This document shows positions 1 through 9,761 of a DNA stretch of 64,000 nucleotides, one piece after another (position 1 is the first letter of the stretch; the number at the start of each line of letters is the position of its first letter). The notes beneath the pieces were generated by a model. That model saw nothing but the letters and a program-made list of their open reading frames with translations. It ran no database searches and was not told the DNA's origin. Source of the stretch: Panicum virgatum. Lineage: Eukaryota > Streptophyta > Magnoliopsida > Poales > Poaceae. The stretch spans positions 66,772,960-66,836,959 of the forward strand of contig NC_053147.1 in NCBI RefSeq assembly GCF_016808335.1, given 5' to 3'. The position numbers and the translations under genes are program-made.

Positions 1-1461
1 TTCAGAAGGAGACTTCAGGTTGTACTCCCATAATCCAAATGAAAGCTATATCTTAGCAGTGCCCATGCAGACTAAAGGACATACTGAAAGGAATTTGGGC
101 AAGCCTCAGCTATCAGCTAGTTAAAATTTATTTCCTTCTTCATGGGTGGGTGTTATCCTCAATTGCTCATTATTTCCCATCTGTATTTATCCGCATCAAT
201 ATACATGCATGATACCTTCTATCGTATTGGCTTAATCTCTTTTTGCAGTCTAAGGAAAGATTTACAATTTGTAAGCTTTTGCAAGCAGGCGAAATATCAA
301 ATTATCAATAGGTCTACGTAACACCAGCTTTCCTAAAAAAGGGCATAGACAACCTAAAAACAGTAACGCTTGGCAATTGATAGAAGCTTGAGGCCAACTC
401 CAGGTTGCACCACTAAACAATTAGATCGATTTGTCAGCACTTACAGTGAAGTCAATGTGACAAAATGACTATTAAAACTTGATACTACTTTTTAAGTACA
501 GCAACATCTACTATTAGATAAAGCAGTGGAATTATGCGATATTTGGCGTTCTAGGATATAAAACTGGAGCTGATGTGCCCCTTCACCTCCTTCCACATTT
601 GTATTGAAGACCCAGCTGTTTAAATCCTCTCCCTATTTTGCTCCCACAACACAATAGAAAAAACAACAATTTATTTGATGCTATGCACATTGTACCATGC
701 CAAAATTGGAATCATTTTACTCGTCATGATCCTAAAAGCATCACATGCTTTCATTATTAATGACATATGCATGTAATTGAAAATATGCCCACCATGTTGT
801 AGCGCGCCAAAATTCAATTCACAGACAATAGTAGTTCTATATAGCACATAGCTTACCTAGGGTAGCCCCCTAAGCTAACAATGGCGCTCTGTGCACTTGG
901 TGCCTTGTGCATTTTAGAACAAAGCAGACAAACAGTCACGAAACCAAAAGAAGTTAGAGGTGTTAAGCATTCACCTTTCCTCCAAATTCTGTCCATGGGT
1001 GCAGCAATCTAGCCCAATATATCCAAAATAAGACAACTGCATCCTAAAATAAGCACATGCACTACAAGCACGAACACTCAATAGTCAACACTAGCTACAA
1101 GCGAGTACTTCATGGGCAAGTACAAGAGTAAATTTCCACAACAATGCATACAGTTTAAACCGATACTGGCACGTGATCACATACAAAATCTAAGAGCTCA
1201 ATGATTCAATAGAAATCGAGCAAATGACATTAGTACATTCCCGCAACAATGCAGCCAGCTTAAACAACTAGTGGCGTACGATCGAAGGAAAAAAAATCAA
1301 AGAGCTCCACGGTTCTAGCAAAATCAAGCACAAATTCGCGCGCGCTGATCTGTTAACTCCGCACCGACACCCCTCGAATCACCCAGGGACACGCATTGCA
1401 ATGTCCAAGCCGCGGAACCCGCGAGCGGGGCGGGAAGGGGCACTGGACTGAGCGGACTGAC
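1..1461 (-). other. First intron of NDR kinase gene (3' part outside window)
   Basis: This AT-rich stretch lies directly downstream, on the minus strand, of the splice donor that ends the kinase first exon. No segment reads as the next NDR kinase exon on either strand, so the intron is at least 1.46 kb and continues past the left edge. No RNA gene or mobile-element termini were recognised in it. Confidence 0.55.
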
Positions 1462-1694
1462 CTCTCCTCGCGCTCCCGGAGCGACTTCATCTGCGCCTTG
1501 TAGTGGTTCTCGATGTACTGCTTGGCCGCCGCCACCTTCTGCTTGGTGGCGCTGGACAGCGCCTCCTCCCCCGCCGCGGCCCCGGCCATCCTCGCGGAGC
1601 CGCCGGTGGGCGACGACGCCGCGGGCTTGCCGCCCCGGTCCCTGTCCTTGTCCCGCGGCTGCAGCTTCTGGAGCCAGCTCCGGGCGGAATCCAT
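1462..1694 (-). CDS. NDR/tricornered-type AGC Ser/Thr kinase, exon 1 (partial gene)
   Basis: Plant NDR kinases are AGC-family Ser/Thr kinases of the Hippo/MOR-like pathway, which acts with MOB1 in polarity, division and pollen growth. The exon starts MDSARSWLQKLQP, like plant NDR proteins. It continues with a variable Gly/Ala/Ser linker and then the conserved N-terminal regulatory segment KQKVAAAKQYIENHYK, which is the start of the MOB-binding, basic region. After LREREER (about residue 78) the minus strand shows a GT donor at 1461-1460, which matches an intron at the usual place in the family. The kinase domain lies outside the window. Codon use is very GC-rich, typical of grass first exons. 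The call is strong on the N-terminus alone; the catalytic part cannot be checked. Confidence 0.85.
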
Positions 1695-2230
1695 GCGGCG
1701 GGTGGCGCAGGGTTGTCGGCGGCGGGGCGGGATCGGATCAGCGCCGCGGAGGAGGCGCCACTGGCGGGGCCGGCTAGCGAGTGGGTGCGGGGTCCCGCCT
1801 GCGCCCCCCGCGTCCCCGCGGGATCTCCGGATCTGGTGGGTGTGCTAGGGTTCGGCGCGGGAGGCACGGGCACGAGCGCCCCGCGAGTTGCCCGGATAAA
1901 AATTTGCGCCCGGGGGAGACAAGTGGGCGCGCCGCTGCTGGCGGTGGTGGTGGCAGCTGCCTGGCTACTGCTGCTGCTGCTGGCTGCTGCGATTCGCGGC
2001 TGCTGCAGCAGGAGGCAGTGACAGCGGCGGCGGCGGCAGCAAAAGGGAGCACGCGGCGGCCACGTTGGCGGAGAGGGAACGGCCCGCCCCATTATTGCGA
2101 CGTGCCGCGCTGTCTCGTAGACTCGTATCGTTATCGTAGCGTTCGAAAATTGAAAGACACAGGGCGCGTGTTTTTCGTGCTTAGCCCCCCGCGGTTATGT
2201 TCCTTTTCTTTACAGTACATCAAAATATTA
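1695..2230 (-). promoter_or_regulatory. 5' UTR and promoter region of the NDR kinase gene
   Basis: This GC-rich sequence lies immediately upstream of the kinase start codon. It contains GCA/GCC-type simple repeats around 1940-2045. Long reading frames here on both strands are low-complexity Ala/Arg/Ser/Pro translations with no domain. No clear TATA box was fixed. Confidence 0.4.
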
Positions 2231-2484
2231 GGCTCTGTTTATTCGAAGCTGTGCCAAACGGGTATTTTGTTGGCAGCTTCTTTTACGAAGCACCTGGTGA
2301 AGCTGTTTTCAACTTACACGGGAGAGGAAAAGCTGTAAATTATAGCATCGCCTAATTTCTCTTTAGACCCATGTTTTGCTAAACAATTTTGAAAACAGTT
2401 TCAGCTTCATCAGAGAACTGCTTCACCACCAAAACTACTTCAGGATCTATTATACGAGAAGCTCAAGCTATACCAAACCGGATC
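2231..2484. mobile_element. MITE-like element with degenerate terminal inverted repeats
   Basis: The sequence begins GGCTCTGTTT and its other end, read in reverse, begins GATCCGGTTTGG. It is flanked by TTA on both sides, as expected for a 3-bp TTA/TAA target duplication of Tourist-type (PIF/Harbinger) MITEs. The inside has the inverted-repeat, coding-free look of a MITE (GAAGCTGTGCCAAACGG against the reverse of AAGCTATACCAAACCGG). Confidence 0.5.
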
Positions 2485-3166
2485 TTATTTATACCGTGAT
2501 GGGGTAGAATCTTTGTAGTGAAGTATATTTCTGGCTTTATGAATCTAGAGTGATCACGGTAAAGATAAATGTTCTATTCTGTCGGCAGGTTTGTCAGTTA
2601 GCCAGTCAGTAGTGCTTTTCTGTCGCACTAAATTTGCATCAGTCACCAACCACCAGCTAGTCAGCAATAATTTTTTCTGATAACAAATCAGCACCAACTA
2701 CCAGCCACAGCAAGCCAAACGGAGCGAAAGATCAAATGTAATTGTGGTATTAGTGCCAGCAATGAGAAATCGCGTGATATAACACATTTTAAAATGTTGA
2801 AGTCCTAAAACCGAGCACCACGGCACATTTTTCTCTAGGAGAGTAATTCTAAAGCATTTAGGCACGCCGAGCATGATTGTGTGTGATGCCAATTGATAGC
2901 GCATGTGCTCAAAAGGGCCCAATGATAGTAAGATTTGTTTAAAGCTCAATGAAACTTTAACATAGTTATGTTATTAGTTCAAAATTTTGTATTAATTTTT
3001 AAACTAAGATCTTATTTTGAAAAAATTGTATAAAATTTTAAATTAAAAAAGAATTAGAGGTGCATATAAAAATCACCAATTAATACCCCTACTTTAACTT
3101 TTGGGACACGGTTTTACCTTGCATCGGCGGTGATCTAAATGAAACTAACTCCGATTCAGTCCATTA
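2485..3166. other. AT-rich intergenic spacer with a degraded repeat
   Basis: No gene is seen. Bases about 2575-2722 resemble the small palindromic element at 54380-54532 (shared CAGCACCAACTACCAGCCAC / AAGCCAAACG type sequence). They are probably a degraded relative. Confidence 0.4.
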
Positions 3167-3440
3167 GGGCAGTCCCAATGCAGACTCCACTCATAGAGTT
3201 TAAGCCTCAAAGACTCCATCACAAGAAATTATACTTACAAATACAAAGTGTGTTACTTTAGTTTATATGGCCCACTTGTCTCTCTCACATTCATTCTTGA
3301 TTTGCGTGAAGACTTGGAGTCTAAATAAGACTTGGAGTCTTGATTTTTCTCTCTCTCTTCCATAAATATACTGTCACATAAGCAAAACACAATAAATAAG
3401 AGTCTTAGACTCCATGGTAGAGTCTAGGTTGGGACTGTCC
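3167..3440. mobile_element. Tourist-type MITE, TSD TTA
   Basis: The left end reads GGGCAGTCCCAATGCAGACTC. The right end, in reverse complement, reads GGACAGTCCCAACCTAGACTC. TTA flanks both ends. Length is 274 bp, AT-rich and non-coding. TIR plus a TTA target duplication is the hallmark of PIF/Harbinger-derived MITEs. Confidence 0.75.
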
Positions 3441-4126
3441 TTATGATGCCACAGTTCAAACTTCACTTTAGATGGAAGGGGGTAAGAGCAACTCCAAGAG
3501 TGTAGCCAAATTCCACTCTTTATATTCCCATTTAGCTATTTATTTAGTTAAGATCATCTCTTTATATTTAGATGCACACCAACAGATTAGCCAAATCTCA
3601 CTCTTTGTATAATGTTCCCCTTTACCCTTCCATTCAGCTTCTTCCCCGTGAAGAAGCACATCGGCGGCGGTGCTGTTGCTCATGACCAGAACGACCGGGA
3701 CGGCCTGCGATTCCACATCCCTGTCATCCAGTTCCACCGCGGGAGCACGCTGGTGGGCGCACAGGACCCGTGCTGGTGATCCGGGCAGCCGTCGCACGAG
3801 GATGACGTCCCAGAGACCAGGAGACGTCGTAGAGCTGGTTGGGGAGGTCATTGATGGCGAAGCGGCAGTTGTAGAAGAGGAGGTTCTGGATGGCGGGCGG
3901 CGTCGAGGAGGTCGGGGAACTCGCGGACATCGTGCGCCCGCCACAACGGCGTCGAGGGGTACAAGCCCGCCATGGAGTGCACTGGGATTCTGGGAAAGGC
4001 GTATTGTTCATCGAGGCCGACGCGGACATCCGGCTCGAGCACTTCGAGGATGCGCTGCAGCCGCAGCTCCCGTGCCGCCGTGCCTCGACGAGAAGGACGA
4101 CGGCGAGTGGCAGCAGTTGCCGGAAG

Positions 4127-5131
4127 CTAGTGGGAGAGGAGGGGGAGGGGTGCGGGGACCTGGATCAGGTGCAACTTAAGCGGTCGCACCATCCTGAGGG
4201 TCAGGAACGAATCCAAGGGCCACAGCGCGTTCCGGCCGAGGTCCGTCTCCCTCACCAGCCGCACCCGCCCGTCCAAGAGCCACTCCACCCTTTGCACCTT
4301 GACCGCGCGCGCGTCCCCGCCGCCCTTGCCGCCCCCTTCGTCCACGGCGAGGCCGCCCATGTCGTCGTCACGCAGCGAGACGAGGAACAGCTGGCCATCG
4401 CACTCCACCAGGTGCGTCTCCAAGACGCGCCTCCCGTCGTATGAGCCGTCCGCGCCGTCGCCTTCATCGACGCGCTCGAGCGGGATGACCGCGGGCGTAT
4501 CCCCGTCGGCCTCGAGGACGCAGATCCGGGAGCCGAAGGCCACGTAGAACCGCCCGTTGTAGTGCTCGACGCCGGCGTAGCCGGGGGCCGCGGAGTCGAG
4601 CTGCGCCCACGCCCCGGCGGCGGAGCTGTAGTACGCGAGGGATGTCATCGGGAACCCGACCGCGACGCCGCCCACTCGGCCGCGGCGCCCGGGTCGGCGG
4701 ACAGCACGACGGTGGTGACGTCGAGCCCCCTCCTGAAGAAGCCAATGGGCGGGAGGCGGATGCGCCGGCCGGTGACGGGATTGACGAGGACGACCGCCTT
4801 GGGGCTGACGCTGGGGTCGGAGAGCACGAGGTACCCGCGGGAGGAAGAGAGGTACTCGAGCCCCGCAGGCACGGCGGCGACGAAGGGCCGGAGGAGGCCG
4901 GCGCCGGGGGAGAGCCAGAAGGACGAGACGGCGGCGCCGCCGCGGCCGGAGCGGTCGGTGCGCGAGCCCACGAGCCAGGGCACGCGGGCGGGCGGCGGCG
5001 GCCCAGGCCGCGCAGACGGCGCAGAAGCGGACGCAGTCGGCGTCGGAGGGGAGGAGCGCAAAGACGGCGAGCAGCAGGTCCGCCAACAGCGAGGACCACC
5101 CCGTGCCGCCCCTGCCGCCGCCGCCCGCCAT
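4127..5131 (-). pseudogene. F-box protein (DUF295-like) gene copy, frameshifted
   Basis: F-box proteins are substrate receptors of SCF ubiquitin ligases. From the ATG at 5131 the frame encodes an F-box, WSSLLADLLLAVFALLPSDAD...RFCAVCAAW (residues about 11-45). Family-like sequence then jumps to a second frame (VPWLVGS..., FLSPG, YLVLSDPSVSPKAVVLVNPVTGRRIRLPP, about 4980-4680). It returns to the first frame (VGFPMTSLAYYSS, YNGRFYVAFGSRICVLE, HLVECDGQLFLVSL, VEWLLDGRVRL) and ends at 4127. That order is the typical layout of grass F-box/DUF295 proteins. Two compensating frameshifts, near 5000 and 4660, break the gene. It lies inside a TIR element and was probably captured rather than being resident. 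Confidence 0.7.
4156..4226 (-). repeat. Arm 1 of an inverted repeat inside the F-box element
   Basis: This about 71-bp segment covers the 3' end of the F-box frame (CCTGATCCAGGTCC / GATTCGTTCCTGA motifs). Its reverse complement recurs, with a few mismatches, at 5220-5291, about 1 kb away. Confidence 0.8.
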
Positions 5132-5219
5132 GGCACGCTCCCGTGGCAAAGAAGAAAATGGCGCCACCAGGGAGCGCCTTTTCCCTCCAACTTGCTTGTC
5201 TGCTGTGGACGTCCGTCTG

Positions 5220-5291
5220 GCTGTGGCCCTTGATTCGTTCCTGACGCTCAGGATGGTGCGACCGTATAGCGACTGCACCTGATCCAGGTCC
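5220..5291 (+). repeat. Arm 2 of the inverted repeat upstream of the F-box start
   Basis: It matches the reverse complement of 4156-4226 (GGATGGTGCGACCG and GCACCTGATCCAGGTCC are shared). It places a fragment of the gene's 3' coding end, inverted, just upstream of its own start codon. Confidence 0.8.
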
Positions 5292-5510
5292 AGGGTGCGG
5301 GAGGAGGAAGAGGAATGGCGAGTGCGACAGTTTGTGAAAAAAAGCTAGCGCGGGGTGTGGGATAGCGACCACGATACCGAACCAAGCAAGATAGAGAGGC
5401 TGTTGGACCCAGTTTTTATCCTAGTTTTGCTAATTTTACCTATCCAACTCATTTTGCAGAGGCTGTTGGAGTTGTCCTAAACATGAAAAAGAAGATTCCA
5501 TGGTCCCTGG

Positions 5511-7354
5511 CAGGGGCGGATATGGGCCTAGGGCAACTAGGGCCGTGGCCCTAGGTCTTGCCCAAGATCCCTTTATTGTCTGTTTGGTTGCGGGTTGGGT
5601 GGGTTGGAGCCACTCCAACCCAGATTTTAGGGATGACTCCAACCCTCCTCAAGTTTGGTTAGCTTTGTTGGGATGGGTTGGCTCAATCCTTAATCTTTGT
5701 TTGGTTGGAGGAATTGGGATATGAAATGGATGGCAGATTCATTCCGTTAGTGGATCCCACGTGTCATTCTCCTCTCTCTCCATTTCCTCCTTTCTTCTTC
5801 CTCTAGCGGCGTCGCCTGAAGCTCCTCTTCCTCCAGCGGCATCGCCTGAAGCTCCGCCGCGGGCGCGAGCCGCCGCGGGCGAGCTCTGCCGCCGCGGGGG
5901 GCAGTTGAGGCATCTCCCCGCGAGCTCCGGCGGGATGCAATTGGCAGCGTGAGGGGAAGCAGAGTCCACATGAGGCCGGCGGCGAGAGTAACGGCGGGGA
6001 GGCGGGTCGGAGATGCGTAGGGGCGGCGGCCGCCTACGTCGAGCCTTGCGGGAGGGGCGTCGCCCCCATCGAGCCAGCGTAGCTCCTTGGTCCGGCCAGC
6101 CGAGAAGGCACCAGGGGAGAAAGGGCGGGCCGCCGGCGAGAGGGGAGAGGGAGTAGTGGCCGGGACGAAGAAGATGACGAGGACGGACGAGACGGACGCG
6201 GACGGACCCGGATGGGTTCGCTCCGTCCCTCGAAATTTGACGGGGGAGCGAACCCGCATCTTGGGTGAATATTCTTTTCTGGAGCCGCTCCGCTCCCTCC
6301 ACCTCTCATCCAAACAGACTAAAAGTGGGTTGGCTCCAACCGGGTTCGCTCCGCACCTCCAACCAAACACAATCTCCTATAGTTTCCCTGATCCAACGAA
6401 AGATTTGCGTCGAGTAGCCTAGTGTCTCAGGCGGCCCAAGTTCTTTCGCAGCCCAGCAACTCATCCCGGAGGTTTTTTTTTTGTGACTAACTCATCCCGG
6501 AGGTTGGGGTCGGCCTGTCTCTGCATCGCACCATTCACCCCTAGCGCCACCTGCCGGTTTGCTCAACTTGCCCGACTTCTCCCAAACCTAAGCGAGCTAC
6601 AGTGGCGGCGAGCGGCCGACAAGCGAGGTCACGATGGGGCGAGGTTGCCGAACGGTTGGAGGCGCATGAGAGCGGGCGCGCGGCGCGGCGTTTCCGGCTG
6701 CTCGGCGTCCAGGCGGCCCGCAGCCAGCGGCCGGCGCTAGCCGCTCAGGCGCCCAGGCGCCCAGGGGCCAGGGCCACTAGCACGACAGCTGATGGCCGGA
6801 CGGTCGGCCGCAAAAGTAGCAAGCCAGCAGACCACCATCAGCAAGCAGTAAGGTCAATTATTCAATTTGATTCTATCTTCCCCAATCGGGTAGTCTTGCA
6901 ATACACATCCATTTTTCTGCTAAAATCAAACACATTGACTTAAGAGATTATTTATGTCCCAATATCATTATATAAACTAAATTACTAAATGAAGAGGAAC
7001 AGGACAAGAAGATCCTTTTTTTCTCGTGCTCCTACGCCTGTAACTGCACCCAACCTTCTGCCAACCTCTTGATGAAGTTGAGCAACAAGTAGAGCCAGAG
7101 TGTAGTATAGTCTGAAATAATAGCATCAAGTAGAGCTGGCAATGTGGATGCCGATAATTTAGAAACAGAAGGTTCAAGTTTTTATTGAGTTTTTCGTACA
7201 ATTAGACTTAACGGTTGGAGATATAATCTAAATCATGCAATTTAAGAACTTTGTAGCTACTGCTATTGTAACTATTAGTATGTGGATTAGTTTAAGTGCT
7301 CCAAACACTTAGATAAGTGGCCCTAGACGTGAAAAACTGTCAGCTCCGCCACTG
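5511..7354. mobile_element. Composite hAT-like insertion, imperfect 8-bp TSD
   Basis: The left end is CAGGGGCGGATATGG. The right end, in reverse complement, is CAGTGGCGGAGCTGAC, in the style of plant hAT termini. The flanks are GTCCCTGG (5503-5510) and GTCCTTGG (7355-7362), 7 of 8 identical. No transposase was recognised. The inside is a mosaic: the inverted-repeat element 5581-6369, a 17-bp direct repeat (AACTCATCCCGGAGGTT at about 6458 and 6488), a GC-rich block at 6590-6800, and AT-rich sequence to the end. Confidence 0.5.
5581..6369. mobile_element. Nested inverted-repeat element with TGTTTGGTTG ends
   Basis: The left end is TGTTTGGTTGCGGGTTGG and the right end, in reverse complement, is TGTTTGGTTGGAGGTGCGG. 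Inner copies of the same motif occur near 5697 (TGTTTGGTTGGAGGAATTGG) and, inverted, near 6307 (CATCCAAACAGAC). The centre is GC-rich and non-coding. No clear target duplication was found, so the borders are approximate. Confidence 0.45.
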
Positions 7355-7362
7355 GTCCTTGG

Positions 7363-7655
7363 CATTTTAAATCAAATCCCCTCTTCATGTGATCACGGTG
7401 ACGGAGTTAAATTTGAACGCACTCATATAGCTGATAGCTTCCCGCATAAGCCCCAAACACACTGACCAAAATGCAAAAACTTCCACCTTTTCCTAGACGG
7501 CCCATGCCTCCCAAGATTAAGCCCAGTCCATTCTATTTTCCAGGTGGTCTGCAACTTCCAAGTGGGCCGAATCGAGCAAGAGCGCCGTGTGCTGGCGATC
7601 TGTGCCTCCCGCTCGCCGCCGACGACTGACGCGAACGAGCGCTCGCTCCCGACTC
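7363..7655 (+). promoter_or_regulatory. Upstream region of the PPR gene
   Basis: This is a short spacer between the hAT-like insertion and the PPR start codon. No TATA box is evident, as is common for PPR genes. The insertion end lies only about 300 bp from the start codon. Confidence 0.35.
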
Positions 7656-9761
7656 ATGGTCGCCGCGGGCGCCGCCAAGGCCACGGCGGCGGCCGTCTCC
7701 TCCGCGGTGTTCCGGGGCAACCAGGAGCTCACCCGCCTCGCGCGGTCGGGGCAGCTGGCGGCGGCGCGGCGCCTGTTCGACTCCATGCCCCGCCGCAACA
7801 CCGTCACCTACAACGCCATGCTCTCCGCGCTGGCGCGCCACCGGCGGATCGACGAGGCCCGGGCCCTCTTCGACGGGATGCCCAGCAGGAACAGCGTCTC
7901 CTGGAACGCGATGATCGCGGCGTGCTCGGACCACGGCCGCGTCGCGGACGCCCGGAGCCTGTTCGACGCGATGCCCGGCCGGGACGACTTCTCCTGGACG
8001 CTCATGGTCTCCTGCTACGCGCGCGCGGGGGAGCTCGAGCTCGCTAGGGACGTGCTCGACCGCATGCCTAGCGACAAGTGCACGGCGTGCTACAATGCCA
8101 TGATCTCTGGGTACGCCAAGAACGGCAGGTTCGACGATGCGGTGAAGCTGCTGAAGGAGATGCCAGCCCCGGACCTGGTTTCTTGGAACTCGGCGCTGGC
8201 CGGTCTTACCCAGAGTGGAGAAATGGTCCGTGCAGTGCAATTCTTTGACGAAATGGTGGAGAAGGACAAGGTGTCCTGGAACTTGATGCTGGAGGGGTAT
8301 GTGCGAGCTGGGGATTTGGATGGGGCCTCTACCTTCTTTGCAAGGATTGAATCACCTAATGTCATTTCTTGGGTGACCTTGCTGAATGGATATTGCCGGG
8401 CAGGGAGGATCAGTGATGCCAGAAAATTGTTCGACAGAATGCCTGAGCGAAACATTGTGGCTTGGAACGTGATGCTTGAAGGGTATGTGAGGCTCTCTCT
8501 CATGGAGGAGGCCAGTAAGCTGTTCGAGGAGATGCCAGATAAGAACTCTATCTCATGGACAACTATAATAAGTGGATTGGCACGTGCTGGGAAACTCCAA
8601 GAAGCAAAGGATCTTCTCGATAAGATGCCTTTCAACTGTGTCGCAGCGAAGACTGCACTCATGCATGGCTATTTACAGAGCAAGATGGTTGGTGATGCTC
8701 GTCAGATTTTTGATGGAATTGAGGTGCGCGATGCAGTGTGCTGGAATACGATGATATCTGGTTATGTCCAGTGTGGAATGCTTGAAGAGGCCATGTTGTT
8801 GTTCCAGCAAATGCCGAATAAGGATATGGTTTCTTGGAACACCATGATTGCTGGCTATGCTCAGGGTGGTCAAATGCGCAAGGCAGTCAGTATTTTCAGG
8901 AGGATGAATAGGAGAAATACAGTGTCTTGGAATTCAGTTATATCTGGATTTGTTCAGAATGGACTCTTTGTTGATGCACTCAACCATTTCATGCTCATGA
9001 GAAGGGACACAAAGCTGGCTGATTGGTCTACTTATGCAAGCTGTCTCAGCGCATGTGCAAACCTGGCTGCTTTGCAAGTTGGGAGGCAATTCCACAGTCT
9101 TCTTGTTAGGAGTGGGTATATCAACGATTCATTTGCTGGAAATGCTTTGATTTCCACATATGCAAAGTGTGGAAGGATATTGGAAGCAAAACAAATATTT
9201 GATGAGATGGTGGGCAAGGATATTGTTTCATGGAATGCGTTGATTGATGGCCATGCTTCTAACGGTCACGGGAACGAGGCAATCTCAGTATTCCGGGAAA
9301 TGGAAGCCAAGAATATCAGACCTGATGAGGTCACGTTTGTTGGTATCTTGTCGGCTTGCAGTCATGCTGGATTGATTGATGAAGGACTGAAGTTTTTTAA
9401 CTCAATGGGAAAGGATTACTCAGTAAACCCTGTGGCTGAGCACTATGCTTGCATGGCAGACCTGCTTGGAAGAGCTGGGAGACTGAACGAGGCATTTGAA
9501 CTTGTGCAAGGAATGCAGATCAAACCCAACGCTGGGGTGTGGGGTGCCTTGCTTGGAGCATGCCGGCTGCACAAAAACGATGAGCTAGCACGATTGGCTG
9601 CTGAGAAGTTATTTGAATTGGAACCTAACAAGACCTCAAATTATGTGCTGCTGTCAAATATCAGTGCTGAGGCAGGCAAGTGGGATGAAGCTGAAAAGGT
9701 GAGGGCTTCAATTAAAGAAAAGGGAGTGCATAAGCCACCTGGTTTAGCTGGATCCACATAG
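7656..9761 (+). CDS. PLS-class pentatricopeptide repeat protein, E-type
   Basis: PPR proteins bind organellar RNA one base per repeat; PLS-class members usually act in C-to-U editing in mitochondria or plastids. The intronless frame gives 701 residues. It is a run of about 18-20 PPR/P-L-S motifs from residue about 22 onward (RLFDSMPRRNTVTYNAMLSAL, ARALFDGMPSRNSVSWNAMI, and so on, each with the VSWN-type helix B). They end in an E-type region (GVWGALLGACRLHKN...LEPNKTSNYVLLSNISAEAGKWDEA, residues about 625-690). The protein stops at KPPGLAGST with no DYW deaminase domain, so editing would need a DYW partner in trans. I chose the ATG at 7656 (MVAAGAAKATAAAV, Ala/Arg-rich and targeting-like). 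An in-frame ATG at 7587 would add 23 residues. The layout resembles At4g02750-like proteins, but the exact orthologue is not fixed. Confidence 0.92.
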   Translation: MVAAGAAKATAAAVSSAVFRGNQELTRLARSGQLAAARRLFDSMPRRNTVTYNAMLSALARHRRIDEARALFDGMPSRNSVSWNAMIAACSDHGRVADARSLFDAMPGRDDFSWTLMVSCYARAGELELARDVLDRMPSDKCTACYNAMISGYAKNGRFDDAVKLLKEMPAPDLVSWNSALAGLTQSGEMVRAVQFFDEMVEKDKVSWNLMLEGYVRAGDLDGASTFFARIESPNVISWVTLLNGYCRAGRISDARKLFDRMPERNIVAWNVMLEGYVRLSLMEEASKLFEEMPDKNSISWTTIISGLARAGKLQEAKDLLDKMPFNCVAAKTALMHGYLQSKMVGDARQIFDGIEVRDAVCWNTMISGYVQCGMLEEAMLLFQQMPNKDMVSWNTMIAGYAQGGQMRKAVSIFRRMNRRNTVSWNSVISGFVQNGLFVDALNHFMLMRRDTKLADWSTYASCLSACANLAALQVGRQFHSLLVRSGYINDSFAGNALISTYAKCGRILEAKQIFDEMVGKDIVSWNALIDGHASNGHGNEAISVFREMEAKNIRPDEVTFVGILSACSHAGLIDEGLKFFNSMGKDYSVNPVAEHYACMADLLGRAGRLNEAFELVQGMQIKPNAGVWGALLGACRLHKNDELARLAAEKLFELEPNKTSNYVLLSNISAEAGKWDEAEKVRASIKEKGVHKPPGLAGST

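Larger units (their letters stand above)
3486..5477. mobile_element. Gene-fragment-carrying TIR element (PIF/Harbinger-like, TSD TAA)
   Basis: The left terminus is GAGCAACTCCAAGAG and the right terminus, in reverse complement, is GGACAACTCCAACAG. Both are flanked by TAA (3483-3485 and 5478-5480). The subterminal regions are AT-rich and MITE-like. The interior (about 3620-5340) is GC-rich gene sequence derived from an F-box gene, plus an unidentified coding-like fragment at 3650-4060. No transposase is present. The best reading is a non-autonomous element that captured host gene fragments (a Pack-type element). TIR identity is moderate, so the superfamily is inferred from TSD and terminal style. 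Confidence 0.6.

Noticed and set aside
1487..2338. Several 90-200-codon open frames on both strands around the kinase start
   Set aside because: They are GC-rich shadows with Ala/Arg/Pro/Ser-only composition. The conserved NDR N-terminus identifies the one real frame.
3890..5244. Plus-strand frames of 170-223 codons across the F-box element
   Set aside because: They are antisense to the recognisable F-box/DUF295 sequence and show no domain.
7533..8662. Minus-strand frames of 190-235 codons opposite the PPR gene
   Set aside because: They mirror the PPR repeats in regular periods, as expected for an antisense shadow.
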